44,824 bases of DNA from Rhodovulum sp. PH10 (lineage in GTDB: Bacteria; Pseudomonadota; Alphaproteobacteria; Rhizobiales; Xanthobacteraceae). The position numbers were made by a program, and so were the translations under genes. The notes beneath the pieces were generated by a model that worked only from the letters and a program-made list of their open reading frames with translations, did not search any database and was not told the origin of the DNA. Positions 33,512 through 42,021 of this stretch are shown here, in pieces (position 1 is the first letter of the stretch; each line of letters starts with the position of its first letter). Location: assembly GCF_000293785.1 (NCBI RefSeq), contig NZ_AKZI01000094.1:1-44824 (forward strand), in the 5' to 3' direction.

Positions 33512-34777
33512 TCACGAGAAGACGTCGGCGACGATGCCCTGATACCAGCCCATGTTCTCGTCGGTGGTCTGGCGGCGCAGCTCCGGGCTTTCCTTCAGCT
33601 TGGAGACGAAGCCCTCGACCTCGGCGATCTTGCCGTCCTTCGCCTCGTAGCGGCCGCCCACCTTCACCGTGTCCTCCGGCGCGATGATCGACCAGCAGGT
33701 GTTGGCGTAGCGCGCCGGAAAGGTGCGCGAGCCGGTCAGCTCGCCGCGCACCATCATCGCCACCACTTTTGCCTGGCTGTTGGCGGCGAACGCCGATTTC
33801 GGCATCGCCCCGGCGATCGCCGCGTCGCCCAGCACATAGATGTTCGGATCCTTCTTGGACTTCATGTCGGCGGCCTCGATCGGACAAAAGCCGGTCTCGT
33901 CGACCAGCCCGGCGTCGCGCGCGATTCTGCCGGCCATTTGCGCGGGAATCACGTTGACGAGTTTTGCCTGGATGGTCTCGAAATCGGTCGTCACCGTCAT
34001 CGCATCGGGATCGACCTCCTTGACGCCGCCGTGCATCTGCGGGTCCTGCCACTCGACCATACCCGGATAGTGCGTCTGCCAGCCTTCCTGAAACAGCGCC
34101 TGCTTGGAGAACTTCTCCTTCGGGTCGATCACGACGATGCGCGACTTCTTGTGGCCCTTGCCCTTCAGCACGTGCGCCATGCACGAGACGCGCTCGTACG
34201 GCCCCGGCGGGCAGCGATACGGGTTCGGCGGCGCGATCATCACGATGGTTGCGCCGTCCTCCAGCGCGTCGAGCTGCTTCTTCAGGAGCTGCGTCTGCGG
34301 TCCGGGCTTCCAGGCGTGCGGCATCGCCTCGGCGGCCGCCTCCGACCAGCCGGGCACCGAGTCGAAGTTCAGATCGATGCCGGGCGCGACCACCAGCCGG
34401 TCGTAATCGAGCCTCGTGCCGTCGGCGAGCGCGACCTGCTTTTTCTCACGATCGATCGCCTTCGCCATCTGATGCACCTGCTTCACGCCGTATCGTTCCA
34501 GCGCGTAGTCGTGCCCGATCGAATCCCACGTCCGGTAGTCGCCGAGATAGAGGTTCGAGTGAAAGCAGGTGACGAATGTCTTCAACGGCTCGACCAGCGT
34601 GACGTCGATCGCACCCTTGGAATCCTTCGCCACGTACTTGGCGACCGTCGCGCCGGCCGGCCCGCCGCCGATCACCACCAGCCGCGGCTTGCCTTGCGCG
34701 CGCGAAATCGCCGGTATCGCAAGGGTTCCGGCGACCAGCGCCCCCACCGAAAACGTCCGTCGCGTCACCGCAATCAT
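33512..34777 (-). CDS. soxF: SoxF, flavoprotein subunit of flavocytochrome c sulfide dehydrogenase
   Basis: A 421-residue protein from ATG 34775-34777; the open frame extends upstream but the TAT-like signal TRRTFSVGALVAG fixes the start. FAD motif LVVIGGGPAGATVAKYVA (residues 33-50), redox cysteines Cys189 (YRCPPGPYER) and Cys361 (NTCWSIIAPED), as in FccB. It oxidises sulfide in the periplasm and passes electrons to a c-type cytochrome, most likely the monoheme protein encoded just upstream at 34872-35288. Sox position is as in Paracoccus soxEF. Confidence 0.9.
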   Translation of the reverse strand: MIAVTRRTFSVGALVAGTLAIPAISRAQGKPRLVVIGGGPAGATVAKYVAKDSKGAIDVTLVEPLKTFVTCFHSNLYLGDYRTWDSIGHDYALERYGVKQVHQMAKAIDREKKQVALADGTRLDYDRLVVAPGIDLNFDSVPGWSEAAAEAMPHAWKPGPQTQLLKKQLDALEDGATIVMIAPPNPYRCPPGPYERVSCMAHVLKGKGHKKSRIVVIDPKEKFSKQALFQEGWQTHYPGMVEWQDPQMHGGVKEVDPDAMTVTTDFETIQAKLVNVIPAQMAGRIARDAGLVDETGFCPIEAADMKSKKDPNIYVLGDAAIAGAMPKSAFAANSQAKVVAMMVRGELTGSRTFPARYANTCWSIIAPEDTVKVGGRYEAKDGKIAEVEGFVSKLKESPELRRQTTDENMGWYQGIVADVFS

Positions 34778-34871
34778 GATGTCCTCCCTCGTATTATTCG
34801 CCGTCTCGTGATCGTTCCTGCCACGTGATTTGTTTCGACCCTCACCGCGGGTGCAATTATCTGGTCTCGTC

Positions 34872-35288
34872 TCAATCGATCCGCGGGCGCAGGCTGCCGA
34901 AATAGGCGGCCAGCGCCGCGATCTCCTCATCGGTGAATTTCACCGCGATCGAGCGCATCACCGGGTTCTCCCGCTTCTTGGCGCGATACTCGCCGAGAAT
35001 CTCTACGAACGTCTCCTCCGGCCAGCCGACGATCGGCGGAATGCCGTCGTAACGGCCACTCAGCTGGTGGCACGTCACGCATTCCGACGAGAGGTACTCG
35101 CCGAGCTCGCGGTCGCCGGCCGGCAACGCAGCGGGCGTCGCGCCGATGCCGGAGGTGGCGACCTCCTGTGCGCGCGCCGTCGCCGCCGGCATCGTCGTCA
35201 CCAGCCCCACCGCCACCGTCGTGGCCACCACGGCCGACACGATGCCGACCACGGCGACCACGACGGCGATGGCGCGGCGCGGCGTCAT
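34872..35288 (-). CDS. Monoheme c-type cytochrome, probable electron-accepting subunit for SoxF
   Basis: A 138-residue protein from ATG 35286-35288, overlapping the soxD stop by four bases (ATGA). An N-terminal signal/anchor helix (about residues 8-32) exports it. One heme site, CVTCH (Cys70-His74), and a likely Met ligand in ENPVMRSIAV follow. It corresponds in position to SoxE of Paracoccus, which is diheme, and in shape to the FccA monoheme domain. Role: receives electrons from SoxF (inferred from adjacency). Confidence 0.83.
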   Translation of the reverse strand: MTPRRAIAVVVAVVGIVSAVVATTVAVGLVTTMPAATARAQEVATSGIGATPAALPAGDRELGEYLSSECVTCHQLSGRYDGIPPIVGWPEETFVEILGEYRAKKRENPVMRSIAVKFTDEEIAALAAYFGSLRPRID

Positions 35289-36028
35289 TCGACCGTGGGT
35301 CCCGTCCCGTCTTCCGGCGTGACGTCGATCGCTCGCGCCCGGCCGGTCACCTTCGGCGCGCCGGCGGCGCAATTCGTCATGCACGGATCGGCCTTCCAGA
35401 ACGATTTTTCCGACACCTCGCGATCGTCGTCGATGAAGTTGTCCTCATTGGCGAGCTTCACCTTGGGAAACGACTCGTTCGACAGCACCGCGTCCTGATC
35501 GAGCAGCACGTCGTTGAGATAAAGAAGATAGGCGACGATCGAATACACGTCGTCGTTCGACAGCGACTGCGCGTTGCCGAACGGCATCGCGCGCCGCACA
35601 TAATCGAACACGGTGGAGGCATAGGGCCAGTAGGAGCCGATCGTCTTCACCGGGTCGTGGCTCGCGAGCGTACCGGCGCCGCCCGCCAGCACCGGCCAGC
35701 GCCCGGTGCTCTCGCCGAACTCGCCGTGGCAGGCCGAGCATTGCGCGATGAACAGCTCCTCGCCCTTGCGCGCCGTGCCCCTGCCGACCGGCAGCCCCTG
35801 CCCGTCCGGCCGCACGTCGATGTCCCAGCCGGCAATCTCCTCGGGCTTCGCCTCGCGCCCGAACCCGTAATGCACGCGCCCCGCCTCCGCCGCCGGCAGC
35901 GGCGCAGTCGCGACCTTGGTCGGCGTCGCAGCCGACGCGCCGGGCTTTGTCGACTCTGCATATGCGGTACCCGCAGCCGCCCCTGCGAGCAGCAGGAGCG
36001 CGCCGGCGGCCTCACGAAATCTCGACAT
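35285..36028 (-). CDS. soxD: SoxD, cytochrome c subunit of sulfane dehydrogenase SoxCD
   Basis: A 247-residue protein with a signal peptide (cleavage near AYA). The SoxD entry motif YGFGREAKPEEIAGWDIDV is followed by heme site CSACHGEFGE (Cys97-His101) and AQSLSNDDVYSIVAYLLYLN. The C-terminal DPCMTNC (Cys216, Cys220) then RARAIDVTPEDGTG is the family ending. SoxCD removes six electrons from the SoxY-bound sulfane sulfur. Only one heme site is present; the Paracoccus SoxD is longer and diheme. It overlaps soxC by 17 nt. Confidence 0.92.
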   Translation of the reverse strand: MSRFREAAGALLLLAGAAAGTAYAESTKPGASAATPTKVATAPLPAAEAGRVHYGFGREAKPEEIAGWDIDVRPDGQGLPVGRGTARKGEELFIAQCSACHGEFGESTGRWPVLAGGAGTLASHDPVKTIGSYWPYASTVFDYVRRAMPFGNAQSLSNDDVYSIVAYLLYLNDVLLDQDAVLSNESFPKVKLANEDNFIDDDREVSEKSFWKADPCMTNCAAGAPKVTGRARAIDVTPEDGTGPTVE

Positions 36029-37328
36029 TCTCCACCTCGCCCGCCGGCGACACGCGCCACGTCTGGATGCCGTTGTTGTGATAGACGGAGTTCAGCCCGC
36101 GCACCTTGCGCAGCTCGTCCTTTGTCGGCTGCACGTAGCCGGTCTCGTCCATCGCGCGCGATTGCAGAAAAAGCTCGCGCCCGTCCCAGTCGAACTCGGC
36201 ATAGAAGCGCACCATCGACTTCTCGAGCACCGGCCCGTCGATTTTCGCGGTGCGCCAGTTGCGGCCGCCGTCGAGCGAGACGTCCACCCGCTTCACCTTG
36301 CCACGGCCCGACCAAGCGATACCGGAGATCACGGTAAAGCCCTTCTTGTGCGTCAGCGGCGCCTGCGGGCTCGGATTGGTGATCACCGACTTGGCGTCCA
36401 TCACGTAGGTGAAGCGGCGCGCCTTGCCGTTCTCGAGCAGGTCGGTGTATTTCGACGTCTCCTCGCGGTGATGCCACGGCGCGTCGCCGACCTCGATGCG
36501 GCGCAGCCACTTGATCCACATGTTGGCTTCCCAGCCGGGCACCACGATGCGCACCGGGTAGCCGTTCTCGGGCCGCAGCATCTCGCCGTTCATGCGATAA
36601 GCGATCAGGCAGTCGTCGAGTGCTTTTGCCAGCGGCAACGAGCGGGTCATCGCCGCGGCGTCGGCGCCTTCCAACAGCAGCCATTTGGCATTGGGCTTCA
36701 GGCCGGCTTCCGCGAGCAGGATCTTCAGCGGGATGCCGGTGTACATCACGTTGTGGATCATGCCGTGGGTGAACTGGCAGGCGTTCATCTGCGCGCCGCG
36801 CCACTCCATGCCCGAGTTCGCCGCGCACTCCGCGAAATGGATGCGGTTGACGCGCGGGAAGCGCTTCAGATCCTCGAGCGTGAACATCAACGGCTTGTCG
36901 ACCAGCCCGTGCAGCATCAGCCGGTAGTCGTGCGGATCGAGCTCGGCGATGCCGGAATGGTGGCGCTCGAAGCACAGGCCGTTCGGCGTGATGATGCCGT
37001 CGAGCTCGTGCAGCGGCGTGAACGAGACCGAGCTTTCGCGCGAGGCGGTGAGCCACTCGACGTCCCGACGGATCACGTCCGCCTCGTGCTTCGAAGGATG
37101 CCCGTACGGCCGCACCGCGACGCCGTCGCCCAACACCTTCGACCATTCGGGCACGTGCGGCGGCAGATTTGCAGGATTGCCCGCCTCCTCCGCGAGCGCG
37201 CGCGCGACCAGCCCGCCGCCGACTGTCGCTCCGCCCGCCGCCATGCCGACGCCCGCAGCGGCGAGCGCAGTCCCGCGCCCGAACAGCGCGCGTCGCGAAA
37301 GCCCCTTCGCCGTTCTGTCCGTCCGCAT
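36012..37328 (-). CDS. soxC: SoxC, molybdenum subunit of sulfane dehydrogenase SoxCD
   Basis: A 438-residue sulfite-oxidase-family protein. TAT signal GLSRRALFGRGTALAAAG at residues 9-26. The molybdenum ligand is Cys168 in HFAECAANSGMEW. Later blocks ENGYPVRIVVPGWEANMWIKWL (key GYPVRIVVPGWEAN) and SGRGKVKRVDVSLDGGRNW are the typical Moco and dimerisation segments. It works with SoxD in the periplasm on SoxY-cysteine persulfide. It lacks the cytochrome b5/heme of animal sulfite oxidase. soxB precedes it by 47 nt. Confidence 0.94.
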   Translation of the reverse strand: MRTDRTAKGLSRRALFGRGTALAAAGVGMAAGGATVGGGLVARALAEEAGNPANLPPHVPEWSKVLGDGVAVRPYGHPSKHEADVIRRDVEWLTASRESSVSFTPLHELDGIITPNGLCFERHHSGIAELDPHDYRLMLHGLVDKPLMFTLEDLKRFPRVNRIHFAECAANSGMEWRGAQMNACQFTHGMIHNVMYTGIPLKILLAEAGLKPNAKWLLLEGADAAAMTRSLPLAKALDDCLIAYRMNGEMLRPENGYPVRIVVPGWEANMWIKWLRRIEVGDAPWHHREETSKYTDLLENGKARRFTYVMDAKSVITNPSPQAPLTHKKGFTVISGIAWSGRGKVKRVDVSLDGGRNWRTAKIDGPVLEKSMVRFYAEFDWDGRELFLQSRAMDETGYVQPTKDELRKVRGLNSVYHNNGIQTWRVSPAGEVENVEIS

Positions 37329-37375
37329 TCACGCTCTCCGCTCGGCCGTCGTGTCGTGCACCGGCCTGTGTGTGA

Positions 37376-39088
37376 TCAGGCGCCGACGATCTTCACGTTG
37401 GCGGCCCCACGCGGCGCCACCGTCTTCGTCTGCGCGAGATGATCGAACACCACGTCCCAGATCGGCGGGCCTTCGGTGCCCTCGTTCACGCTCGCCCAGC
37501 CGGCGACCACGTACTCCTTGTCGGCCTCGAGCGACCTCCCGGTGCGGACGAGCGTGACGTCGGCGATGCGCGCGCCGATCGGCTTGCCGATGTCGATCGT
37601 GTAGGAGAGCCCGCCGAGCCGCACCATGTCGCCGCCCTGCTGGAGATACGGATCGGGATTGAAGATGTTGTCGGCGACGTCCTCGAGCACGTCCTTCAGC
37701 CGCGCGCCGGTCATCGTCGTGCGGTAGGCGGCCGGATAGGTCATCGCGGTCGCGTTGTAGACGTCCTCCCGGGTGATATCTTGGCCCGCGAGCAGCGTCG
37801 GCCCCCAGCGGAACCCCGGCGACAGCGCGATCTCGGCGTCACGTTGCGCGAGCAACGCGTCGCAGATCACGTCGTCGAGCGTGCCGTTGAAGTTGCCGCG
37901 GCGATAGAGCGTCGTCTCGGTGCGCCCGACCACCTCCGACAGCATTTTTTCGTGCGGCGCGCGGTGCGCGGCGATCGCCTTCGCCATTTGCGGGTGCGGC
38001 GTGATCACGTCCGAAATAATCGGGATCAGCTTGTAGCGATAGTCTTTCACCTCGCCGTCGCGCACGTCGAGGTCGAGCCGCGACGCGAACTTTCCGTGAC
38101 TGCCGGACGCGATCAGCAAGGTCTTGCCGACCTTCACCGGCACGGGAAGCGCATCGTGGGTGTGGCCGGTGAGAATCACGTCGATGCCGGTCACGCGCGA
38201 GGCGAGTTTTCGGTCGACGTCGAAGCCGTTGTGAGAGAGAAGAACCACCAGGTCGGCGCCATCCGCCCGCACCTCCTCGACTTTTTGTTGCAGCTCCTTC
38301 TCGCGGATACCGAACGACCATTCGGGGATCATCCAACGGGGATTGGCGATCGGCGTGTAGGGCAGCGCCTGGCCGATCACCGCGATCTTGACGCCGCCGC
38401 GCTCGAACGTCGCCGCGCCCTGAAACACCTCGTCCTGAAACGCGCTCTCGCGCACGTTCTGGCAGAGGAACGGATAGTTCAGCTTCTCGACGATCTCGCG
38501 CACCCGCTCCTCGCCGAGCGTGAACTCCCAATGCGCGGTCATGGCGTCCGGCTTCAGCAGCGCCATGCAGTCGATCATGTCCTGGCCCTTGGTGGCGAGC
38601 GACGTCCAGGAGTTCTGGAAGGTGTCGCCGCCATCGAGCAGCAGCATATTTTTGTCGCGCTCGGCGCGGATCGCCTCGACCACCGTCGCCACGCTATCGA
38701 GCCCGCCGACCCGGCCATACGCCTTCGCCAACGCATCGAAGTCCTGGTCGGTCAGCGCGTACGCCATTGCGCTGTTCGGCGGAATGCCGAACGCTTCGAG
38801 ATACTCGCGACCGGCGACGTGCGGCGGCACGCCCTTCGCCTCGCCGACGCCGAGATTGACGGTCGGCTCGCGGAAATACACCGGCACGAGCTGGGCGTGA
38901 ATGTCGGTGACGTGCACCAGCGTGACATTACCGAGCGGCGTGAACCGTGTCAGCTCGTCCTGCGTCGGCCGCTGCTGTGCGAGCGCGCGTGCAAAACCCC
39001 CACTGCCGAGGCCGGCGCCGAGCGTGCCGGCGCCGAACAGCGCCGCCGTCGCCGCACCGAGCTGCAAGAGATCGCGTCGTGTCGTCAT
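37376..39088 (-). CDS. soxB: SoxB, thiosulfohydrolase
   Basis: A 570-residue 5'-nucleotidase-family enzyme with a TAT signal (TTRRDLLQLGAATAALFG). Binuclear Mn-site motifs are in order: HVTDIHAQL (Asp62, His64), LLDGGDTFQNS, AHWEFTLG, LLSHNGFD and LTGHTHD. SoxB hydrolyses the terminal sulfonate from SoxY-cysteine S-thiosulfonate, releasing sulfate. It lies between soxZ and soxC. Confidence 0.96.
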   Translation of the reverse strand: MTTRRDLLQLGAATAALFGAGTLGAGLGSGGFARALAQQRPTQDELTRFTPLGNVTLVHVTDIHAQLVPVYFREPTVNLGVGEAKGVPPHVAGREYLEAFGIPPNSAMAYALTDQDFDALAKAYGRVGGLDSVATVVEAIRAERDKNMLLLDGGDTFQNSWTSLATKGQDMIDCMALLKPDAMTAHWEFTLGEERVREIVEKLNYPFLCQNVRESAFQDEVFQGAATFERGGVKIAVIGQALPYTPIANPRWMIPEWSFGIREKELQQKVEEVRADGADLVVLLSHNGFDVDRKLASRVTGIDVILTGHTHDALPVPVKVGKTLLIASGSHGKFASRLDLDVRDGEVKDYRYKLIPIISDVITPHPQMAKAIAAHRAPHEKMLSEVVGRTETTLYRRGNFNGTLDDVICDALLAQRDAEIALSPGFRWGPTLLAGQDITREDVYNATAMTYPAAYRTTMTGARLKDVLEDVADNIFNPDPYLQQGGDMVRLGGLSYTIDIGKPIGARIADVTLVRTGRSLEADKEYVVAGWASVNEGTEGPPIWDVVFDHLAQTKTVAPRGAANVKIVGA

Positions 39089-39179
39089 GGCACACGTCCT
39101 CCCGCACCGGGAGCGCCCCCCGGCGTCGAGCCGATTCCCTCGTCGAAAACGCCGTGCCGCGATGCGGCCGGCCGCGCCG

Positions 39180-39512
39180 TCAGCTCACCGAAATCTTCTC
39201 TTCGCCGACGATCTTGCTGCCGTCGTCGTCGTGCCAGGTGAGCACCACCGGGCCGGATTCGCTCGCCCGGAACTTGAACTGGAGATAGGGATTGGCCGAG
39301 ATCGCCGGCTCGAGATCGACCGCGAACACCAGCTTGTCGTTCACCTCGCAGGTGAACCTGTTGATGATCTTTCGCGGAATGACCTTGCCGTCCTTGTCCT
39401 TGCGCTGGCCCGATTCCATGATGTGGGCCACCAGCGCCTTCACCTCGACGATCTCGCCCGTCTTCGCCTCTTTCTTGTCGAGCCGAATGCGCGGCCGCGG
39501 CGTGGGTGCCAT
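39180..39512 (-). CDS. soxZ: SoxZ, carrier subunit
   Basis: A 110-residue protein without a signal peptide (it is exported with SoxY by the twin-arginine route). RPRIRLDKKEAKTGEIVEVK, ALVAHIMESGQRKD, NRFTCEV and VVLTWHDDDGSKI fit the SoxZ beta-sandwich. It forms the SoxYZ heterodimer that carries all intermediates of thiosulfate oxidation. Confidence 0.94.
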   Translation of the reverse strand: MAPTPRPRIRLDKKEAKTGEIVEVKALVAHIMESGQRKDKDGKVIPRKIINRFTCEVNDKLVFAVDLEPAISANPYLQFKFRASESGPVVLTWHDDDGSKIVGEEKISVS

Positions 39513-39566
39513 GGTCGTTCTCTCCCTTGTCGTTGCTGGCGTGTCGCCTGTCGCGTCGCGTTCGGG

Positions 39567-40022
39567 TCAGCCGCCGCAGCCGCCGATCGTCACCTTCACC
39601 TGCTTGGTGTCCATGAACACCGCGCCGTCGTTCGTCTTGGCGATGGCGATCACGTTCTGCGTGCCGGCGAGGCGGATCCGGGTCGACGCCTCTGCGACGC
39701 CCGACGCCGGCGAGAAATGGAAGGTCGCGACGCCGCCGCGCGGATTGCCCTCGGCGACGATCAGCACATCGGTGACGTGATCGGCCTCGGTCATCGGGCT
39801 GTCGACGCTGAAAGCGAGCGGGACGGTGTTGCCGTTCTCGGCGATCTCCGGCAAATCGAGCGTGATCTTTCCGGTCGCCGGCTCCTTGCCACCGGTGAAC
39901 GCTTTTATCAGCTCGGCGGAATCGTTCTTGGCGAAAGCCGGGCTCGCGCTGCCGATGGCGAACGCCACTGCGGCGACGCCGCCGAGAACGAGCGCATCGC
40001 GCCGGCTCACTGTCACTGTCAT
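39567..40022 (-). CDS. soxY: SoxY, covalent sulfur carrier subunit
   Basis: A 151-residue protein. TAT signal VSRRDALVLGGVAAVAF near residues 5-21. The C-terminus ends in VTIGGCGG, the flexible swinging arm whose Cys149 carries thiosulfate and its oxidation products. It is the first gene of the leftward soxYZBCD operon, reading from the divergent region shared with soxA. Confidence 0.95.
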   Translation of the reverse strand: MTVTVSRRDALVLGGVAAVAFAIGSASPAFAKNDSAELIKAFTGGKEPATGKITLDLPEIAENGNTVPLAFSVDSPMTEADHVTDVLIVAEGNPRGGVATFHFSPASGVAEASTRIRLAGTQNVIAIAKTNDGAVFMDTKQVKVTIGGCGG

Positions 40023-40242
40023 CGACGAGATCTCCTCCTGCTTCGCGGGTCGCCCGATGGCGGGGGCGGCAGACCCGCTTCATGGCGCGCGGCCGCACCG
40101 ACGCAGCCACGGTCGTGATCGTCATGTGGTCGTGACGAAGCAATCTCGTTCCGGCGCCATCGGGCGCCCGAGCCGTCCTCCCTGCATACATTCATTGTTT
40201 TGCAGATCAGTACCTGCTCGCCGCACGCCTTGCAAGACCCGA

Positions 40243-40264
40243 AATGCAATCGCTGCAGTGCATT
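40243..40264. promoter_or_regulatory. Inverted repeat AATGCA-N10-TGCATT in the soxY/soxA intergenic region
   Basis: AATGCA (40243-40248) and TGCATT (40259-40264) pair perfectly across ten bases that contain a CTGCAG palindrome. It lies about 220 bp upstream of soxY and 175 bp upstream of soxA, where a divergent regulator could act. The rest of the 415-bp region (40023-40437) holds no gene. Confidence 0.4.
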
Positions 40265-40334
40265 CTTTGCTGCATCGCACCGAAAATCCGCAACGTTTTG
40301 CTCTTTCCGGCCCATTCGGAAGAAAACGCTTTTC

Positions 40335-40350
40335 ATTCGGTTTCGAGAAT
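40335..40350. promoter_or_regulatory. ATTC-N8-GAAT operator upstream of soxA
   Basis: ATTC (40335-40338)-N8-GAAT (40347-40350), the same architecture as at 31994-32009. It abuts a -10-like TATACT (40350-40355) for soxA. A second ATTCGG lies 21 bp upstream (40314) and a second GAATA 11 bp downstream (40358), so one or more ArsR-type dimers may bind. Confidence 0.55.
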
Positions 40351-40437
40351 ATACTCTGAATACGAGGTGGGTCTCGCGCTCGAGATCAGACCGGCGGCAA
40401 GCCGGCGTCACCGCATGGAAACGTGCTCGGAGGAACC

Positions 40438-41298
40438 ATGGCACTGAAACCGACATGGCTCGTGGCGCTCGCTTTCGTCCTCGCGACGACCGGCGGCGCG
40501 CTTGCACAATCCCCCGCAACGACACCCGGCACCCAGGCGGCGGCCGATTCGGACGCCGACAAGATGCTGGAAAAGTATCGTGAGATGATCTCCGATCCGA
40601 TGTCGAACCCCGGTTATCTCGCGGTCGATACCGGCGAGCTTCTGTGGGCGACCGCGCGCGGACCGAACAACGTGTCGCTCGAGACGTGCGATCTCGGCAA
40701 GGGGCCGGGCGTGGTGGACGGCGCCTATGCCGAGATGCCGCGCTGGTTCGCCGATGCGGGTCGCGTGATGGACGCCGAATCGCGCATCCTCTGGTGCATG
40801 GAGAACATCCAGGGCTTGGACACGACGGCGTTGCGCAAGAAGCCGTTCGCGTCGTCGGGCGGCAATCCGGCGACCGAGATCGAGGCGCTGGTCGCTTTTG
40901 TCGCCAACAAGTCGAGCGGCATGACCTACGAGGCGAAGATGGAGCATCCGGAGGAGCAGCGGATGGTGAAGCTCGGCGAAGCCTTGTTCTATCGCCGCTC
41001 GAGCATCAACGATTTCTCCTGCCAGACCTGCCACGGTCAGGCCGGTCAGCGCATCAGGCTTCAGAATCTGCCGTTCTTCGACGACCCCAAGGCGGCGCAG
41101 GCGACCATGGGCACGTGGCCGACCTACCGCGTGTCGCAGGCGTCGCTGCGCACCATGCAGCACCGCATCTACGACTGTTATTGGCAGATGCGCATGCCCA
41201 CCGTCGGCTACGCCTCGGACGTCACGATCGCGCTCGCGGCCTATCTGACGAAGAAGGCCGAGGGCGGCACCATCGAAGTCCCCTCCATCAAGCGGTGA
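40438..41298 (+). CDS. soxA: SoxA, monoheme-type c cytochrome subunit of SoxAX
   Basis: A 286-residue protein preceded by GGAGGAACC; signal peptide ends near ALAQ (residue 24). Only one CxxCH is present, SCQTCHG (Cys195-His199). The N-terminal heme site of diheme SoxA is lost and replaced by ETCDLGKG (Cys84), which can bond with Cys120 in LWCMEN. The active-site persulfide cysteine is Cys247 in [10 protein letters not shown]. SoxAX conjugates thiosulfate to SoxY. soxX follows 8 nt downstream. Confidence 0.94.
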   Translation: MALKPTWLVALAFVLATTGGALAQSPATTPGTQAAADSDADKMLEKYREMISDPMSNPGYLAVDTGELLWATARGPNNVSLETCDLGKGPGVVDGAYAEMPRWFADAGRVMDAESRILWCMENIQGLDTTALRKKPFASSGGNPATEIEALVAFVANKSSGMTYEAKMEHPEEQRMVKLGEALFYRRSSINDFSCQTCHGQAGQRIRLQNLPFFDDPKAAQATMGTWPTYRVSQASLRTMQHRIYDCYWQMRMPTVGYASDVTIALAAYLTKKAEGGTIEVPSIKR

Positions 41299-41306
41299 GG
41301 CTTTCC

Positions 41307-41957
41307 ATGATCGTTCGTCTGCTCGCGGCCGCCGCCGCAGTGTTGATCGTGTCGCCCGCGCTCGCCGTCGATGCGAAGACCGGCAGCGTCGCAAAACCCG
41401 CGGCGTCCGATGTCACCGTGACGCCGGAGGAGGTGGAGAAGGCGGTCGCCGCCGCCTGGAAGAATTTGCCGGAGGATCTCGCCGCCCGCGTCGAGCAGGA
41501 CGAGACGATGAAAGTCTGCTCGCTCACCCGCAACCAGCCGAGCGAGGCGCAGGCCGCCGCGATCATGGCGCGCGAGCGGAAGACCATCGTCCATCCCGAA
41601 GGCGGCTCGTTCATGGGCGACTGGAAGATGGGCGAAAAGCTGTCGCTGTCGGGTTACGGCGGCCGGATGGGCGACGATCCGAAGCGGGCCAATGGCGGCA
41701 ATTGCTACGCCTGCCATCAGCTCGCGCCATCCGAGATCAGCTACGGCACGCTCGGACCGAGCCTGCTCGGCTACGGCAAGCTGAAGGGCCACGACCTCCC
41801 GGCGCAGAAGGAGGTCTACGAGCGCATCTACAACGCGCAGAGCGTCTATGCGTGCTCCAACATGCCGCGCTTCGGGCACAACGGCTTTCTCACGATCGAT
41901 CAGATCAAGGACGCCGTCGCGTTTTTGCTCGATCCGGAGTCACCCGTGAACAAGTGA
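41307..41957 (+). CDS. soxX: SoxX, monoheme c cytochrome subunit of SoxAX
   Basis: A 216-residue protein with a Sec signal peptide (cleavage after ALA, residue 20). The heme site is NCYACHQLAP (Cys133-His137), with the Met ligand in CSNMPRFGHNGFL. An extra N-terminal helical region (about residues 35-110) with DWKMGEKLSLSGYGGRM is common in longer SoxX proteins. It accepts the electrons released when thiosulfate is attached to SoxY. Confidence 0.94.
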   Translation: MIVRLLAAAAAVLIVSPALAVDAKTGSVAKPAASDVTVTPEEVEKAVAAAWKNLPEDLAARVEQDETMKVCSLTRNQPSEAQAAAIMARERKTIVHPEGGSFMGDWKMGEKLSLSGYGGRMGDDPKRANGGNCYACHQLAPSEISYGTLGPSLLGYGKLKGHDLPAQKEVYERIYNAQSVYACSNMPRFGHNGFLTIDQIKDAVAFLLDPESPVNK

Positions 41958-41971
41958 CGGCTCTCTTTTCC

Positions 41972-41999
41972 GGGGCGCGGGCTTTTACAGCCCGCCCCC
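41972..41999. terminator. Hairpin between convergent soxX and soxW
   Basis: GGGGCGCGGGCT (41972-41982 region) pairs with AGCCCGCCCC with one bulge and a TTTTAC loop. It lies 15 nt after the soxX stop and 22 nt before the soxW stop and could end transcripts from both sides. No strong T-run follows. Confidence 0.45.
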
Positions 42000-42021
42000 T
42001 CACAACGAACGATGAAGTCGA

